From positions 3,844,001-3,908,000 of the forward strand of contig JACJYL010000001.1 of assembly GCA_020636105.1 (NCBI GenBank): DNA of 64,000 bases. Reading direction: 5' to 3'. How positions within the stretch are numbered: position 1 is the first letter of the stretch; each line of letters opens with the position of its first letter. A program made the translations under genes and the position numbers. The DNA is from Lewinellaceae bacterium. GTDB taxonomy: Bacteria; Bacteroidota; Bacteroidia; Chitinophagales; Saprospiraceae. This document shows, piece by piece, positions 8,846 to 18,692 of this stretch. The notes beneath the pieces are model-generated. The model worked only from the letters and a program-made list of their open reading frames with translations, did not search any database and was not told the origin of the DNA.

Positions 8846-10279
8846 TTAAAACTCAGCCGTCTTCGGTGCTCTCGGGAAAGGAATCACATCCCTGATATTG
8901 CCCATGCCCGTGATGAACTGTACCATCCGCTCAAAACCCATTCCGAAACCGGCATGGGGCGTGCCGCCGAAATAGCGCAACTGGAGGTACCACCACAATT
9001 CTTCTTCTTCAATGCCGATGGCTTTCATTCTTTCGATCAAAACATCGGCTCTTTCCTCCCGCTGAGAACCGCCGATCACTTCTCCTATATAAGGGAAAAG
9101 CACATCCATGGCGGCTACGGTTTTGTCATCATCGTTCAGTCGCATATAAAAGGCCTTAATTTCTTTCGGATAATTCGTTACGATGACCGGTTTTTGGAAT
9201 TTGCTTTCAACGAGCCAGCGTTCGTGCTCCGCCTGCAAATCTTTACCCCACTCTACCGGAAATTCGAATTTTCCTTTTTTATAAGGCTTGGAATTCCTTA
9301 AAATGTCAACGGCCTCTGTATAGGTAATTCTTTCAAAATCATTGTCCACCACGAATTTCAGCATTTCGATCAATCCCATCGGTCTGCGCTCCTCCTTTTT
9401 CATATTTTTCTCCAGGTCCTTGATGCGCTGATCCAGGAAAGCGAGGTCATCGGGATAGTTGTCGAGAATGAAATTGATGAGGTATTTGGAAAAATCTTCC
9501 GCGAGGTCCATATCGTCATTGAGGTCAGCGAACGCAATTTCCGGTTCTATCATCCAAAACTCGGCGAGGTGTCTGGAGGTATTGGAATTCTCGGCACGGA
9601 AAGTGGGACCGAAGGTGTAAACCTTGCCCAAAGCCATGGCACCAATCTCTGCCTGGAGCTGCCCTGAAACCGTCAGGTTGGTCGCTTTGCCAAAAAAGTC
9701 CTGGGACCAGTCGACATGCCCGTCTTCCGTTTTTGGCATGTTTTCCGGGTCAAAATTGGTTACCCTGAACATCTCCCCGGCGCCTTCAGCATCACTTCCG
9801 GTGATGATGGGCGTATGCATATAATAAAAACGATTTTTATGGTAATACTCATGGACGGCAAAAGCCACGGCATGACGGATGCGGAATACCGAACTGAAAG
9901 TGTTGGTACGCATACGGAAATGAGCATTTTCACGCAGAAACTCCATCGTCTGATGCTTAGGCTGAAGCGGGTATTTATCGAGATTGGTTTCTCCGATCAC
10001 TTCAATGGTTTCGGCCAATACTTCCACCGACTGCCCGGCTCCCATGGATTCTACCAGTTGACCAGTTACTTTGATGCTGGCGTGGAAGCCTACTTTTTTG
10101 AGCAGGGTTTCATCAAATTTATCGAGATCCACCACCACCTGCAAATTATTGGCGCAGGATCCGTCGTTGAGGGCTATAAATCGGTTGGATCGAAAAGCAC
10201 GTACCCATCCCATGACGGTTACTGTTTCGTTCAATTGTGGCGCAGCCAAAACCTGCGCAATTTCTGTCCTTTTGCTCAT
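8846..10279 (-). CDS. asnS: Asparagine--tRNA ligase
   Basis: A 477-residue class IIb aminoacyl-tRNA synthetase that charges tRNA-Asn in the cytosol. The N-terminal OB-fold anticodon-binding domain (VTVMGWVRAFRSNRFIALNDGS, split by family convention near residue 20) is followed by the catalytic core. Motif 2 is visible as TFGPTFRAENSNTSRHLAEF near residue 225 and motif 3 as HAGFGMGFERMVQFITG near residue 445. Length is normal and the protein is complete. It is transcribed away from the large TonB receptor gene, with a 509-bp spacer between them, and ends at a strong terminator hairpin. Confidence 0.97.
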   Translation of the reverse strand: MSKRTEIAQVLAAPQLNETVTVMGWVRAFRSNRFIALNDGSCANNLQVVVDLDKFDETLLKKVGFHASIKVTGQLVESMGAGQSVEVLAETIEVIGETNLDKYPLQPKHQTMEFLRENAHFRMRTNTFSSVFRIRHAVAFAVHEYYHKNRFYYMHTPIITGSDAEGAGEMFRVTNFDPENMPKTEDGHVDWSQDFFGKATNLTVSGQLQAEIGAMALGKVYTFGPTFRAENSNTSRHLAEFWMIEPEIAFADLNDDMDLAEDFSKYLINFILDNYPDDLAFLDQRIKDLEKNMKKEERRPMGLIEMLKFVVDNDFERITYTEAVDILRNSKPYKKGKFEFPVEWGKDLQAEHERWLVESKFQKPVIVTNYPKEIKAFYMRLNDDDKTVAAMDVLFPYIGEVIGGSQREERADVLIERMKAIGIEEEELWWYLQLRYFGGTPHAGFGMGFERMVQFITGMGNIRDVIPFPRAPKTAEF

Positions 10280-10788
10280 TGATCTAAGGTTAAAAGTCTA
10301 ATGTCAAAAATCTATCATCTCAAAACAAGTCGCGAAAATAGCGAGTATTTACTAATACATCAAATTATTTGCGATAAAGGCTGGTTTATGAGGTAAAACA
10401 CCGCTTTTTAATAAAAAATTCCCCTGGTCGTGTCAAATCATTACTTAAAATAATTGACTGGATAAACCCCGGAATATCCTGTTTTTTAAAATTATATTTT
10501 ACCGGGCATTGCCATGGGCTGAATCAATAAATTCAGTAAAAAAATCTTTTAGAAGCCTTCAGAAACCAAATAGCGAGGGGAAAATAAACCGACAAAATTT
10601 ATTTATAGAGCAATTTTAAGTACCTTCCTTTTTGTTTGCGTTAAAATAAATGTTTTTTATTTCGGTTTTTTCTTGAAATATAGATAGATAAATAGTTGGA
10701 AAAGGTGTTATTATATATTGAAATTAACATAAAAATGAAATAAAGTTAGAATGCCAATTGTCTTATTTTTTACCTAAAATGATTTATT
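10280..10788. other. 509-bp divergent intergenic region, no gene seen
   Basis: AT-rich spacer between divergent asnS and the TonB receptor. No ORF with coding character, tRNA, or clear hairpin was found, and I could not pick a confident TAnnTTTG box for either gene. Its length leaves room for two promoters and a long leader for the receptor. Confidence 0.6.
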
Positions 10789-13569
10789 ATGAAAAAATTT
10801 TTTTTACTATCGATTTCACTTTTCCTTTTTTCTTTGACATGGGCTCAGACAACTGTTTCCGGAATCGTCACGGGTGGTGATGAAGGAGCGCTAATCGGGG
10901 CAACTGTACAGGTAAAAGGAACCTTAATCGGAACAGTCACCGACTTCGACGGAAATTATTCCATCCAGGTGCCTGAAGGGTCAAAAAAACTGGTCGTTTC
11001 CTATATTGGTTTCGCTACTCAGGAAGTTGAAATTACCGGAAATGTCGTAAATGTGGAATTGTCCAGCGGGGAATTGCTCTCCGAAATAGTCGTACTCGGA
11101 TCCAGAAGTACAGGGCGTACCAAGCTCGAAACTACAGCCCCGGTGGATGTTCTGGATATTAAAGATATTGCCAATAATGGCCCCCAGACGACGGTGAATG
11201 AAATCCTCAATTATGTAGCACCATCCTTTTCCTCCAACAAACAAACGATCTCGGATGGAACGGATCATATTGATCCTGCCTCCCTTCGTGCTTTGGGGCC
11301 TGACCAGGTGTTGGTGCTTATCAACCGAAAACGCCGGCATACCACCTCCCTGGTCAACGTCAACGGAACTTTCGGCCGGGGAAACGTTGGAACAGATATG
11401 AATGCCATTCCGGTGGCAGCCATTGACCGTATCGAGGTTTTGAGAGACGGTGCCGCTGCACAATATGGCTCGGATGCCATCGCAGGGGTGATCAATATTG
11501 TGCTCAAGCAGGACAAGGGGGCCACTTTTTCAATAGGTACTGGTGCGTATATGACCAGTGAATTGCCGGAAGCCGATAAAGACAACGGGGTTGGTCTGGC
11601 GAATATGGATGGAGAGTCGGTTCAGATGAGTGTGAATTACGGTGCAGCCTTGGGAGAAAAAGGAGGATTTATCAATTTGACTGGTTCGTATGATCAGCGT
11701 AATTATACCAACAGAATGAAAGAATTGACCGGAAGAATCTTCTCCGGGTACAATAACCCAGACTATCAAGGTGATCCGGGGGATGACATTACCGAATCCG
11801 AACTTGCCCTAAGAGGGTTAACCCGTTCCGATTTTAATATGCGGGTGGGTCAATCCGCATTACGCGCAGGTGGGGCTATGATGAATATGGAGCTGCCCGT
11901 TGGGAAAAATGCAACATTGTACGCTTTTGGAGGAGTGAATTACCGTCGGGGAGAGGCTACCGGGTTTTACCGCCTGCCTTACCAATCCAGAAACGTAATC
12001 GAAGTGTATCCAAACGGTTTCCTCCCGGAGATCAACTCCAATATTGTGGATAAATCCATTGCCATTGGTGTTCGTAACCGTGTTGGGAACTGGGATGTGG
12101 ATTTTAGCAATACCTACGGTTCAAACGCCTTTGATTATTTGATTACCAATACATTAAATGCTTCATTGGAAACCGCTTCACCCACTTCTTTCAATTCCGG
12201 AGGATTTAGTTTTGCTCAAAATACGACCAACTTTGATATCCGCCGTTATTGGGATGATGTGATGTCAGGGTTCAACCTGGCTTTCGGGTCTGAGTTTCGT
12301 CTTGAAAATTATGAAATCACGGCCGGGGAAGAAGCTTCCTATACCAATTACGGACTGGCTACCTGGTATGAAACCCTGAATGGAGACTCTATTCTCATTC
12401 AGGATGGAAAAGGCCCGGTGAGTACAATTTTCGGCCCTGACGGGAGTGCTCGTCCGGGAGGAGCACAGGTATTCCCAGGCTTTAGCCCTAATAATGCTTT
12501 GAATGTCTTCAGAAACAGCATTGCTGCTTATGTGGATATGGAAGCAGACATTACCGATGCTTTCCTCGTGGGCGCCGCCGCTCGTTTTGAAAATTACAGT
12601 GATTTTGGATCTACCCTGACGGGTAAATTGTCTGCCCGGTATAAAATTTCAAACAATATGTCCATACGGGCCACAGGAAGTACCGGTTTCCGGGCTCCTT
12701 CGTTGCACCAACTGTATTTCAATTCGACTTCTACCCTTTTTGTTGACGGAATCCCCAATGAGGTGGGTACGTTTTCCAATGACAGCCGTCCTGCAAAATT
12801 GTTGGGCATTCCACAGTTGAAAGAAGAAACCTCAACCAGTGTGAGTGCCGGGATTACCGGACAGGTACCCGGGGCGAATTTAACCTTCACTCTGGATGGT
12901 TTTATTGTGAATATTGTGGATCGCGTGGTATTGACAGGGAGCTTTTCCGGCAATCAGAATGGTTCTGCTGTAGATCAGGAAATTTACAGCCTATTGCAAC
13001 AGGCAAACGCCAGTAGTGCGACCTTCTTTGTCAACGCGATCGACACAAAAACCAGCGGTATTGATGTAGTATTGACGCATAATGCCAAAATAGGAAGCGG
13101 AAAACTGAGGACTTCCCTTGCAGGGACTTTTTCCAAAACAGAACTTGGGGACATTAAAACATCAGAACAATTGAAAGGAAAAGAGAGCACCTATTTTGAT
13201 GAGACGAGCCGGATTTTCCTTGAATCTTCGGTTCCTAGAACCAAGGTCAACCTGACGTTTAATTATTCAGCAGGAAAATTCCATGCGTTACTGAGAAATG
13301 TATATTTCGGAGAGGTGCAGGAAGCTACCAATAATGAAGCCAACGCACAGATATTCGCAGCCAAAGTGGTGACCGACCTTAGTATCGGATATCAACTGAT
13401 GGATAATTTGAACCTGACGATTGGTGCGAATAACCTTTTGGATGTTTATCCTGATATGAATATTGAAGCCAACCAGGGCAGCGGACAATTCTTGTACTCC
13501 AGACGTTCACAGCAGTTTGGATCGAATGGCCGCTACGTATTTGCCAGGTTGCAATTTGCCATTAAGTAA
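10789..13569 (+). CDS. TonB-dependent receptor with carboxypeptidase-like N-terminus
   Basis: A 926-residue outer-membrane receptor. Parts in order: signal peptide (FFLLSISLFLFSLTWAQ), carboxypeptidase-like regulatory domain (TVSGIVTGGDEGALIGATV to about residue 95), plug domain (about 110-240) with the IDRIEVLRDGAAAQYGSDAI segment, and a large 22-strand-type barrel ending with FARLQFAIK. The plug segment and the TGFRAPSLHQLYF motif near residue 635 are typical of the iron-siderophore/cobalamin-like receptor class rather than SusC, and there is no SusD gene next to it. The substrate is unknown. It is monocistronic: it is followed at once by a strong bidirectional terminator. Confidence 0.93.
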   Translation: MKKFFLLSISLFLFSLTWAQTTVSGIVTGGDEGALIGATVQVKGTLIGTVTDFDGNYSIQVPEGSKKLVVSYIGFATQEVEITGNVVNVELSSGELLSEIVVLGSRSTGRTKLETTAPVDVLDIKDIANNGPQTTVNEILNYVAPSFSSNKQTISDGTDHIDPASLRALGPDQVLVLINRKRRHTTSLVNVNGTFGRGNVGTDMNAIPVAAIDRIEVLRDGAAAQYGSDAIAGVINIVLKQDKGATFSIGTGAYMTSELPEADKDNGVGLANMDGESVQMSVNYGAALGEKGGFINLTGSYDQRNYTNRMKELTGRIFSGYNNPDYQGDPGDDITESELALRGLTRSDFNMRVGQSALRAGGAMMNMELPVGKNATLYAFGGVNYRRGEATGFYRLPYQSRNVIEVYPNGFLPEINSNIVDKSIAIGVRNRVGNWDVDFSNTYGSNAFDYLITNTLNASLETASPTSFNSGGFSFAQNTTNFDIRRYWDDVMSGFNLAFGSEFRLENYEITAGEEASYTNYGLATWYETLNGDSILIQDGKGPVSTIFGPDGSARPGGAQVFPGFSPNNALNVFRNSIAAYVDMEADITDAFLVGAAARFENYSDFGSTLTGKLSARYKISNNMSIRATGSTGFRAPSLHQLYFNSTSTLFVDGIPNEVGTFSNDSRPAKLLGIPQLKEETSTSVSAGITGQVPGANLTFTLDGFIVNIVDRVVLTGSFSGNQNGSAVDQEIYSLLQQANASSATFFVNAIDTKTSGIDVVLTHNAKIGSGKLRTSLAGTFSKTELGDIKTSEQLKGKESTYFDETSRIFLESSVPRTKVNLTFNYSAGKFHALLRNVYFGEVQEATNNEANAQIFAAKVVTDLSIGYQLMDNLNLTIGANNLLDVYPDMNIEANQGSGQFLYSRRSQQFGSNGRYVFARLQFAIK

Positions 13570-13586
13570 GTATCGCAGGGGTTAAT

Positions 13587-13647
13587 TCCTGAAGTAAAAT
13601 AAAAACGGGCGGCCTTAATGGTCGCCCGTTTTTATTTTACTTCAGGA
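13587..13647. terminator. Bidirectional terminator between convergent TonB receptor and purA
   Basis: Perfect 25-base arms (13587-13611 and 13623-13647) with a GC-rich tip and A/T-rich base. It serves both genes; the right arm includes the last codons and stop of purA. Confidence 0.9.
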
Positions 13648-14905
13648 TCAGTTCTTTTCGGTCAGGTCCGGTAGAGACCATGCTGATGCGCACGTTGAGT
13701 TCCTGCTCCAGGGTGGAGAGGTAACTGCGGGCATTGTCGGGAAGATCTGCATACTCGGTTATCCCGGTCAGCGCCTTTTCCCATCCAGGATAGGAGGTGT
13801 AAACCGGAATAGCCGATTCGTCACAAAGATCAAACGGCAGTTGTTTTGTTGTTTTTCCGTTAATCTCATAAGCCCCGGCTGCTTTGATTTCAGAAAATTT
13901 ATTCAGTACGTCAATTTTGGTGATGACCAGCTGGGTCACCCCGCTCAGCATGATGCTGTATTTCAACTGCGGTAAATCAATCCATCCGCAGCGGCGCGGC
14001 CGGCCGGTGGTGGCCCCGAATTCAAAACCTTCCTTGCGCAGGAATTCTCCTGTTTCATCGTTTAGTTCTGTTGGAAAAGGGCCAGATCCTACCCTTGTAC
14101 AATAAGCCTTTGTAATACCGATAACCTCTCCTATTGAACTGGGTGCAACGCCCAGGCCGGTGCAAACACCTGCCGTAGTCGTATTGGAAGACGTGACAAA
14201 AGGATAAGTACCGTGGTCGATGTCGAGCATAGACCCCTGGGCGCCTTCCGCCAGAACTTTCTTGCCTTCGGCGAGGGCATTGTTGATAAAGTATTCCCCG
14301 TCCACATGAATAAGTGACCTGAGGGTTTCAATGCATTCGAACCATTGTTTTTCTTCCGTTTCCAGGTCAAAATCTATTGCGGGGAACAAGCTGATCAGGT
14401 TGAGGTGTTTTTCTTTCAGCGCATCGTATTTGGCTTTGAAATCATGACTGGTAAGGTCTCCAACGCGCAGTCCGTTCCGCCCCGTTTTGTCCATATAGGC
14501 GGGGCCGATGCCTTTTAAAGTGGAGCCGATCTTGCCTTTTCCTTTGGCATTTTCAGAAGCCGCATCAAGGTAACGATGGGTAGGCAGGATCAAATGGGCT
14601 TTGCGGGCGACAAACAAACGGTCCTGGTAGGAAACGCCTGCTGCGCTGATATTGGTCAGTTCCCTGGCAAGGGTGATGGGGTCAATGACCACTCCGTTAC
14701 CGATCAGGTTTAATTGTTCCTTTCTGAAAATGCCGGAAGGCACGGTGTGGAGTACAAATTTCTTGCCGTCGAAGATCAGCGTATGCCCAGCATTGGGCCC
14801 TCCCTGGAAGCGGGCCACGATATCGTAATTCGGTGCGAGGAAATCCACGATCTTTCCTTTTCCTTCATCTCCCCATTGTAATCCAAGTATTACATCAATT
14901 GCCAT
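13637..14905 (-). CDS. purA: Adenylosuccinate synthase
   Basis: A 422-residue cytosolic GTP-dependent enzyme that joins IMP and aspartate, the first committed step to AMP. Signatures: GLQWGDEGKGKIVD at residues 8-21 (GTP/IMP site and catalytic Asp), FQGGPNAGHTL near 34-44, the GSTLKGIGPAYMDK region near 127, and TTTGRPRRCGW near 295. Full length with an ATG start. It follows the Fur-family gene on the same strand after 259 bp, in a rel-fur-purA order that I recall as common in Bacteroidota, and ends in the bidirectional terminator. Confidence 0.97.
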   Translation of the reverse strand: MAIDVILGLQWGDEGKGKIVDFLAPNYDIVARFQGGPNAGHTLIFDGKKFVLHTVPSGIFRKEQLNLIGNGVVIDPITLARELTNISAAGVSYQDRLFVARKAHLILPTHRYLDAASENAKGKGKIGSTLKGIGPAYMDKTGRNGLRVGDLTSHDFKAKYDALKEKHLNLISLFPAIDFDLETEEKQWFECIETLRSLIHVDGEYFINNALAEGKKVLAEGAQGSMLDIDHGTYPFVTSSNTTTAGVCTGLGVAPSSIGEVIGITKAYCTRVGSGPFPTELNDETGEFLRKEGFEFGATTGRPRRCGWIDLPQLKYSIMLSGVTQLVITKIDVLNKFSEIKAAGAYEINGKTTKQLPFDLCDESAIPVYTSYPGWEKALTGITEYADLPDNARSYLSTLEQELNVRISMVSTGPDRKELILK

Positions 14906-15087
14906 TGGTTAGCTTTGTTTGGTGACCTTTAAAAACGCAGCGTAGTATTTTTGGAAAAACTGGTTTGATGTCAAAGTTGCGGGTTACAGGTTTTGATCAC
15001 CCGTAACCCGTAACTAACCGACAATAAATTTCCGGTTAAATTTACTCCGTTTTATAAAGGAAACGATTTACTGAATCTATTTCGTTG

Positions 15088-15095
15088 CAAAAGTA
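15088..15095 (-). promoter_or_regulatory. Candidate -7 box for purA
   Basis: Minus-strand TACTTTTG matches TAnnTTTG and lies in the 259-bp spacer upstream of purA, suggesting that purA also has its own promoter. No clear TTG at -33. The leader would be about 175 bases. Confidence 0.45.
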
Positions 15096-15164
15096 GGGAA
15101 TTCTGTATTGTGGAACGTGAAAATAGCTTGTATTCTTTTACTTAAATTTGGGGGCAGGAATGTA

Positions 15165-15683
15165 TTATTCCCCGGATTCCCCCGCCAGCGACTTCTTCTT
15201 ATCACAAGCTCCGTTACACTGACCGTACAAATTCAGGGAATGGTGGGTAATGCTGAATTTGAGGACATCGCCCATCATGTCTTTTATTTGCTGAATACGC
15301 GGATCGCAGAATTCAAAGACCTTTCCACAGTCCACACAGATGAGGTGGTCGTGTTGTTTGAAACCGTAGGATTTTTCGTATTGGGCTATATTTTTTCCGA
15401 ACTGGTGTTTTTTTACCAGGTCGCAATTGACGAGTAGTTCCAGGGTGTTGTAAACGGTAGCGCGACTCACCATATAATTTTTGTTTTTCATATGGATATA
15501 AAGCGCCTCGGCATCAAAGTGATCACTGCGACGGTAGATTTCTTCCAGAATAGCATAACGTTCCGGGGTTTTCCTCAGGCTGTTTTTCTCCAGGTGCGAA
15601 GAAAAAATATTCTTTACTTCTGTGATTACGTTGTCCGGAGAGTGATGATTTTGATTCACAATTGTTGTTTTTGGTGTTAGCAC
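15165..15683 (-). CDS. Fur-family transcriptional repressor
   Basis: A 172-residue DNA-binding metalloregulator. The winged-helix half includes LRKTPERYAILEEIY (residues about 36-50) and the recognition helix in MVSRATVYNTLELLV near 73; the dimerisation half has the HDHLICVDCGKVFEF metal motif near 115-128 and a second cysteine pair in GQCNGAC near the C-terminus, giving a likely structural zinc site. Whether it senses iron (Fur), peroxide (PerR) or zinc (Zur) cannot be decided. The start is 4 bp after the (p)ppGpp synthetase stop codon, so the two are in one operon, linking metal or redox sensing with stringent control genes. Confidence 0.92.
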   Translation of the reverse strand: MLTPKTTIVNQNHHSPDNVITEVKNIFSSHLEKNSLRKTPERYAILEEIYRRSDHFDAEALYIHMKNKNYMVSRATVYNTLELLVNCDLVKKHQFGKNIAQYEKSYGFKQHDHLICVDCGKVFEFCDPRIQQIKDMMGDVLKFSITHHSLNLYGQCNGACDKKKSLAGESGE

Positions 15684-15687
15684 TCAA

Positions 15688-17925
15688 TTATTCTATTCTT
15701 TTAACAGTAGAAACGATCTCAAGGTTTTGCAAAACCTTGATCGCCATATTCAATTGGTCCTTATTGGATACCAGAACACTGATATTTCCTTCGTAAAAGC
15801 CTTCATTTCCGGCAATGGAGAAGGATCGGATATTTAATCCCAGGAGCGTGGATAACTCATGGCTTAGTTGTTCAATCACCCCGGGGCCGTTATCGACTCC
15901 GGTGATTTCCAGGCTGGCCACGAATTGCGATTGCGGGCTCATAATCCATTCGGCTTTCATCACGCGATAGCCATAATGGGCCATCATGTTGGTGGCATTG
16001 GGGCAGTTGATGCGATGGATCTTCAACCCGGCAGTGGTAGTGAGGAAGGCAAATATTTCATCACCCTGAACGGGATTACAGCAGGTGGCAAAGGTAAAGT
16101 CAAAACGGTTGGCATCCTCCCCGTTGATGAGCAAACGCGGCTTGAAAGCGTCTTTTCTGGGCCGCTTGATCGCTTTGTCTTCCTCTTCTAATTCAGCAAT
16201 ATGGTTGATTTCTTCATGCTCAATGACCACCAGTTTGCCATGTTCCGCCTTGAATTTTTTCGATATCTCCATGATACTGAAATGATTCATGGCAATATCG
16301 TAGTACAGGTCAGTATGGGATGGATACCTGTAGTGGTTGACCAGCAGTTCCACTGCTTCTTCATAATCCACTTTCAGGTGCCGGAATTTTCTTTCCAGCG
16401 CTTCTTTTCCAAACTCTCCTTTTTTGCGGCGTTCCTCCTTCATGGCTGAACGTATCTTGGATCGGGCTTTGCCGGTGATCACCATTTTGAGCCAATCCTC
16501 GCTAGGCTTTTGGTTTTTATTGGTGATGATATGCAATTGATCTCCATTTTGCAGTTTGTACCCCATGGGCACGAGTTTGCTGCCCACTTTGATGGCGCTG
16601 CAATGGTAACCAACGTCGGTGTGGATGCTGAAAGCAAAATCCAGAGCCGAAGCCCCTTTCGGCAAAATTTTCATATCGCCATTGGGGGTATATACATAGA
16701 CTTCTTCATGGAAGAGGTTATTGGCTTTAAAATCACCAAGAAACTCAACGGCATCACTATTTGGATCCTCCAGGATTTCCCGAACGCTGTCCAGCCATTG
16801 TTCATAAACGTCTTGCTGACTGCCGGTAACGCCTTTGTATTTCCAATGGGCGGCAAATCCGCGTTCTGCGATTTCGTCCATTCGTTCACTCCTGATCTGA
16901 ACCTCCACAAAACGTCCGTTAGGGCCGATGACGGTTGTGTGGAGGGATTCATAACCGTTTGATTTTCGGGTGGTAATCCAGTCCTTGAGTCTTTCGGGAA
17001 TCGGGATGTGTACGTCTGTTACGATGGAATATACACTCCAGCACATGGCTTTCTCCTTTTCAAGAGGTACGTCCAAAATAATGCGTACTGCAAATAGGTC
17101 ATATATTTCCTCAAAGGGAACCCCTTTGGTTTTTAGCTTGTTCCAGATGGAATAAATGGACTTTGGGCGCCCGAAGATCCTGTAAGGTACTCCGAGTTCA
17201 TCGAGGTGGCTCTTTAAGGGTTGGATAAAGGCCTCGATATAAGCTTCCCGGGCTCGTTTTGTCGCAGCCAGTTGTTTGGCAATGTTCTGGTATTCTTCAC
17301 GTTCCGTGATTTTCATGCACAGATCGAGGAATTCGGTTTTGAAGGCATAAAGCCCCAGCCGGTGTGCCAGTGGGGCGTAAACGTAACTCGTTTCAGCCGC
17401 GATTTTCAGCTGTTTATGGGCCGGCATAGATCCTAGTGTCCGCATGTTGTGCAAACGGTCTGCCATTTTTATTAAAACCACCCGCACATCTTCGACGAGT
17501 GTACTCAATACTTTTTTGAAATTTTCCGCCTGAGGGCTGGAGGCGTTATAAGCGCTGTCCAATTTGGTGAGCCCGTCCACCATTGTGGCGACCCGTTCTC
17601 CAAAGGCGGCTTTGATATCAGATAGGGAAATATCGGTATCTTCAACAACATCATGGAGTAAGGCGCTGACAATGGCTGTCGGTCCCAGTCCAATCTCTTC
17701 AGCACATATCTTTGCTACAGTAATGGGGTGGAAAATATATGGCTCACCCGATTTTCTGCGTTGCTTGCTATGCGCGTCAAAGGCTAATTCATAGGCCTGT
17801 CGGATATGTTTCCGGTCTTCTTCATCCATTTCGGATTTAATTGAAGCAACCATATCCGCATAGGCTTCCTCAATTGCCGCTCTTTCTTCGTCGTTAATCG
17901 GTATCACTGGCTTCTTATCGGTCAT
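15688..17925 (-). CDS. rel: Bifunctional (p)ppGpp synthetase/hydrolase (RelA/SpoT family)
   Basis: A long RSH protein (745 residues from the chosen ATG at 17925; a second in-frame ATG at 17937 adds four). It makes and degrades the stringent-response alarmone. The hydrolase domain keeps the HD...ED residues in LLHDVVEDT near residue 92-100, so it should be active. The synthetase domain shows RIFGRPKSIYSIW, YDLFAVRIIL and NGYESLHTTVIGP. These are followed by a TGS domain (VYVYTPNGDMKILPKG), a zinc-finger-like TCCNPVQGDE and a C-terminal ACT domain (ASLEITGVDNGPG). With both active sites intact and no RelA paralogue here, it is likely the housekeeping enzyme. It heads the operon with the Fur-family gene. 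Confidence 0.95.
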   Translation of the reverse strand: MTDKKPVIPINDEERAAIEEAYADMVASIKSEMDEEDRKHIRQAYELAFDAHSKQRRKSGEPYIFHPITVAKICAEEIGLGPTAIVSALLHDVVEDTDISLSDIKAAFGERVATMVDGLTKLDSAYNASSPQAENFKKVLSTLVEDVRVVLIKMADRLHNMRTLGSMPAHKQLKIAAETSYVYAPLAHRLGLYAFKTEFLDLCMKITEREEYQNIAKQLAATKRAREAYIEAFIQPLKSHLDELGVPYRIFGRPKSIYSIWNKLKTKGVPFEEIYDLFAVRIILDVPLEKEKAMCWSVYSIVTDVHIPIPERLKDWITTRKSNGYESLHTTVIGPNGRFVEVQIRSERMDEIAERGFAAHWKYKGVTGSQQDVYEQWLDSVREILEDPNSDAVEFLGDFKANNLFHEEVYVYTPNGDMKILPKGASALDFAFSIHTDVGYHCSAIKVGSKLVPMGYKLQNGDQLHIITNKNQKPSEDWLKMVITGKARSKIRSAMKEERRKKGEFGKEALERKFRHLKVDYEEAVELLVNHYRYPSHTDLYYDIAMNHFSIMEISKKFKAEHGKLVVIEHEEINHIAELEEEDKAIKRPRKDAFKPRLLINGEDANRFDFTFATCCNPVQGDEIFAFLTTTAGLKIHRINCPNATNMMAHYGYRVMKAEWIMSPQSQFVASLEITGVDNGPGVIEQLSHELSTLLGLNIRSFSIAGNEGFYEGNISVLVSNKDQLNMAIKVLQNLEIVSTVKRIE

Positions 17926-18131
17926 CTTCAATTCCATTTAAATTTTTTTTATACCAGGCACGGTTGCGGGAATATCCCATCCCATTTGTCCTTTTGGTTT
18001 CCTAAAAGGAAATAGAATATAAAAATCGGGAAATTTAGGGAAATATTCATTGATAATGAAGTAAAATTAAAGGAACACCCCCAACATTTATCATTATTCA
18101 TACTCGTACTGTATTTTTTAAAAAAAGATTT

Positions 18132-18139
18132 TATCTTTG
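18132..18139 (+). promoter_or_regulatory. Candidate -7 box upstream of tRNA-Leu
   Basis: TATCTTTG, an exact TAnnTTTG match, 106 bp before the tRNA. No TTG at -33. It is the only good candidate in the 320-bp spacer between the divergent rel gene and tRNA-Leu; the rest of the spacer shows no gene. Confidence 0.5.
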
Positions 18140-18245
18140 CACCGCTTTTGAAAGCCTGTCGGAATTTTTGATATATATCAAATTTTTCGCATGTTTTTAG
18201 CCAAGCCAAGAATTCTGGAATTTTTTCCTTCCAAATGTTCTTGAT

Positions 18246-18327
18246 GCGGGTGTGGCGAAATTGGTAGACGTGCCAGACTTAGGATCTGGTGCCGCAAGGC
18301 GTGGGGGTTCGAGTCCCTTCACCCGCA
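18246..18327 (+). tRNA. tRNA-Leu (anticodon UAG)
   Basis: An 82-base class II tRNA. The acceptor stem GCGGGTG pairs with CACCCGC at 18320-18326, with discriminator A at 18327. The anticodon arm CCAGA-CTTAGGA-TCTGG places TAG at the anticodon, reading CUA/CUG leucine codons. A variable arm (TGCCGCAAGGCG) and T-arm (GGGGGTTCGAGTCCC) are present. CCA is not encoded. Confidence 0.95.
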
Positions 18328-18445
18328 CATTTTGAAAAAGAGGATAATGCAGATAGAAGGGACGAGAAGTTTATCCCGTCATAGAAAAACAAGGAGCGCA
18401 GCGAATATGTTTTTCATGAACCGGGAGTCCCTTCACCCGCACATT
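18311..18445 (+). repeat. Direct repeat of the tRNA-Leu 3' end (att-like)
   Basis: The 21 bases GAGTCCCTTCACCCGCACAT+T at the tRNA 3' end (18311-18331) recur exactly at 18425-18445, 114 bp downstream. The DNA between holds a small GAAAAACA/TGTTTTTC hairpin (18384-18415) and no gene. This is the arrangement left by tRNA-targeted integration, here with a collapsed insert, or by a local duplication. Confidence 0.7.
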
Positions 18446-18692
18446 AAAAAAAAAGAGGAATTCTTCAATCGGTGTTCGATACCCGCCTCCTGACGAATGG
18501 AGGTCAGGTTCTGTAGTTCTGACTCGGTATGACAGGAACGTCGGAATACTAAATATCGAATAGCTAATATAGAAGTTTTTCCATATTTAACTTTTGCCAA
18601 GAACAAATACCTTGTCCTCGTTGTTGAGATGAGGATTGTTTTCAACCCAATTTACTTTCCACGTAATATTTTTTTATTTAAAGTACAGTCAT

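Noticed and set aside
10789..13569. SusC-type polysaccharide uptake receptor
   Set aside because: No SusD gene adjacent and the length and plug motifs fit the siderophore/cobalamin-like class better.
17949..18209. 86-residue minus-strand ORF between rel and tRNA-Leu
   Set aside because: Low-complexity, no coding pattern or family, and it covers the promoter region of the tRNA.
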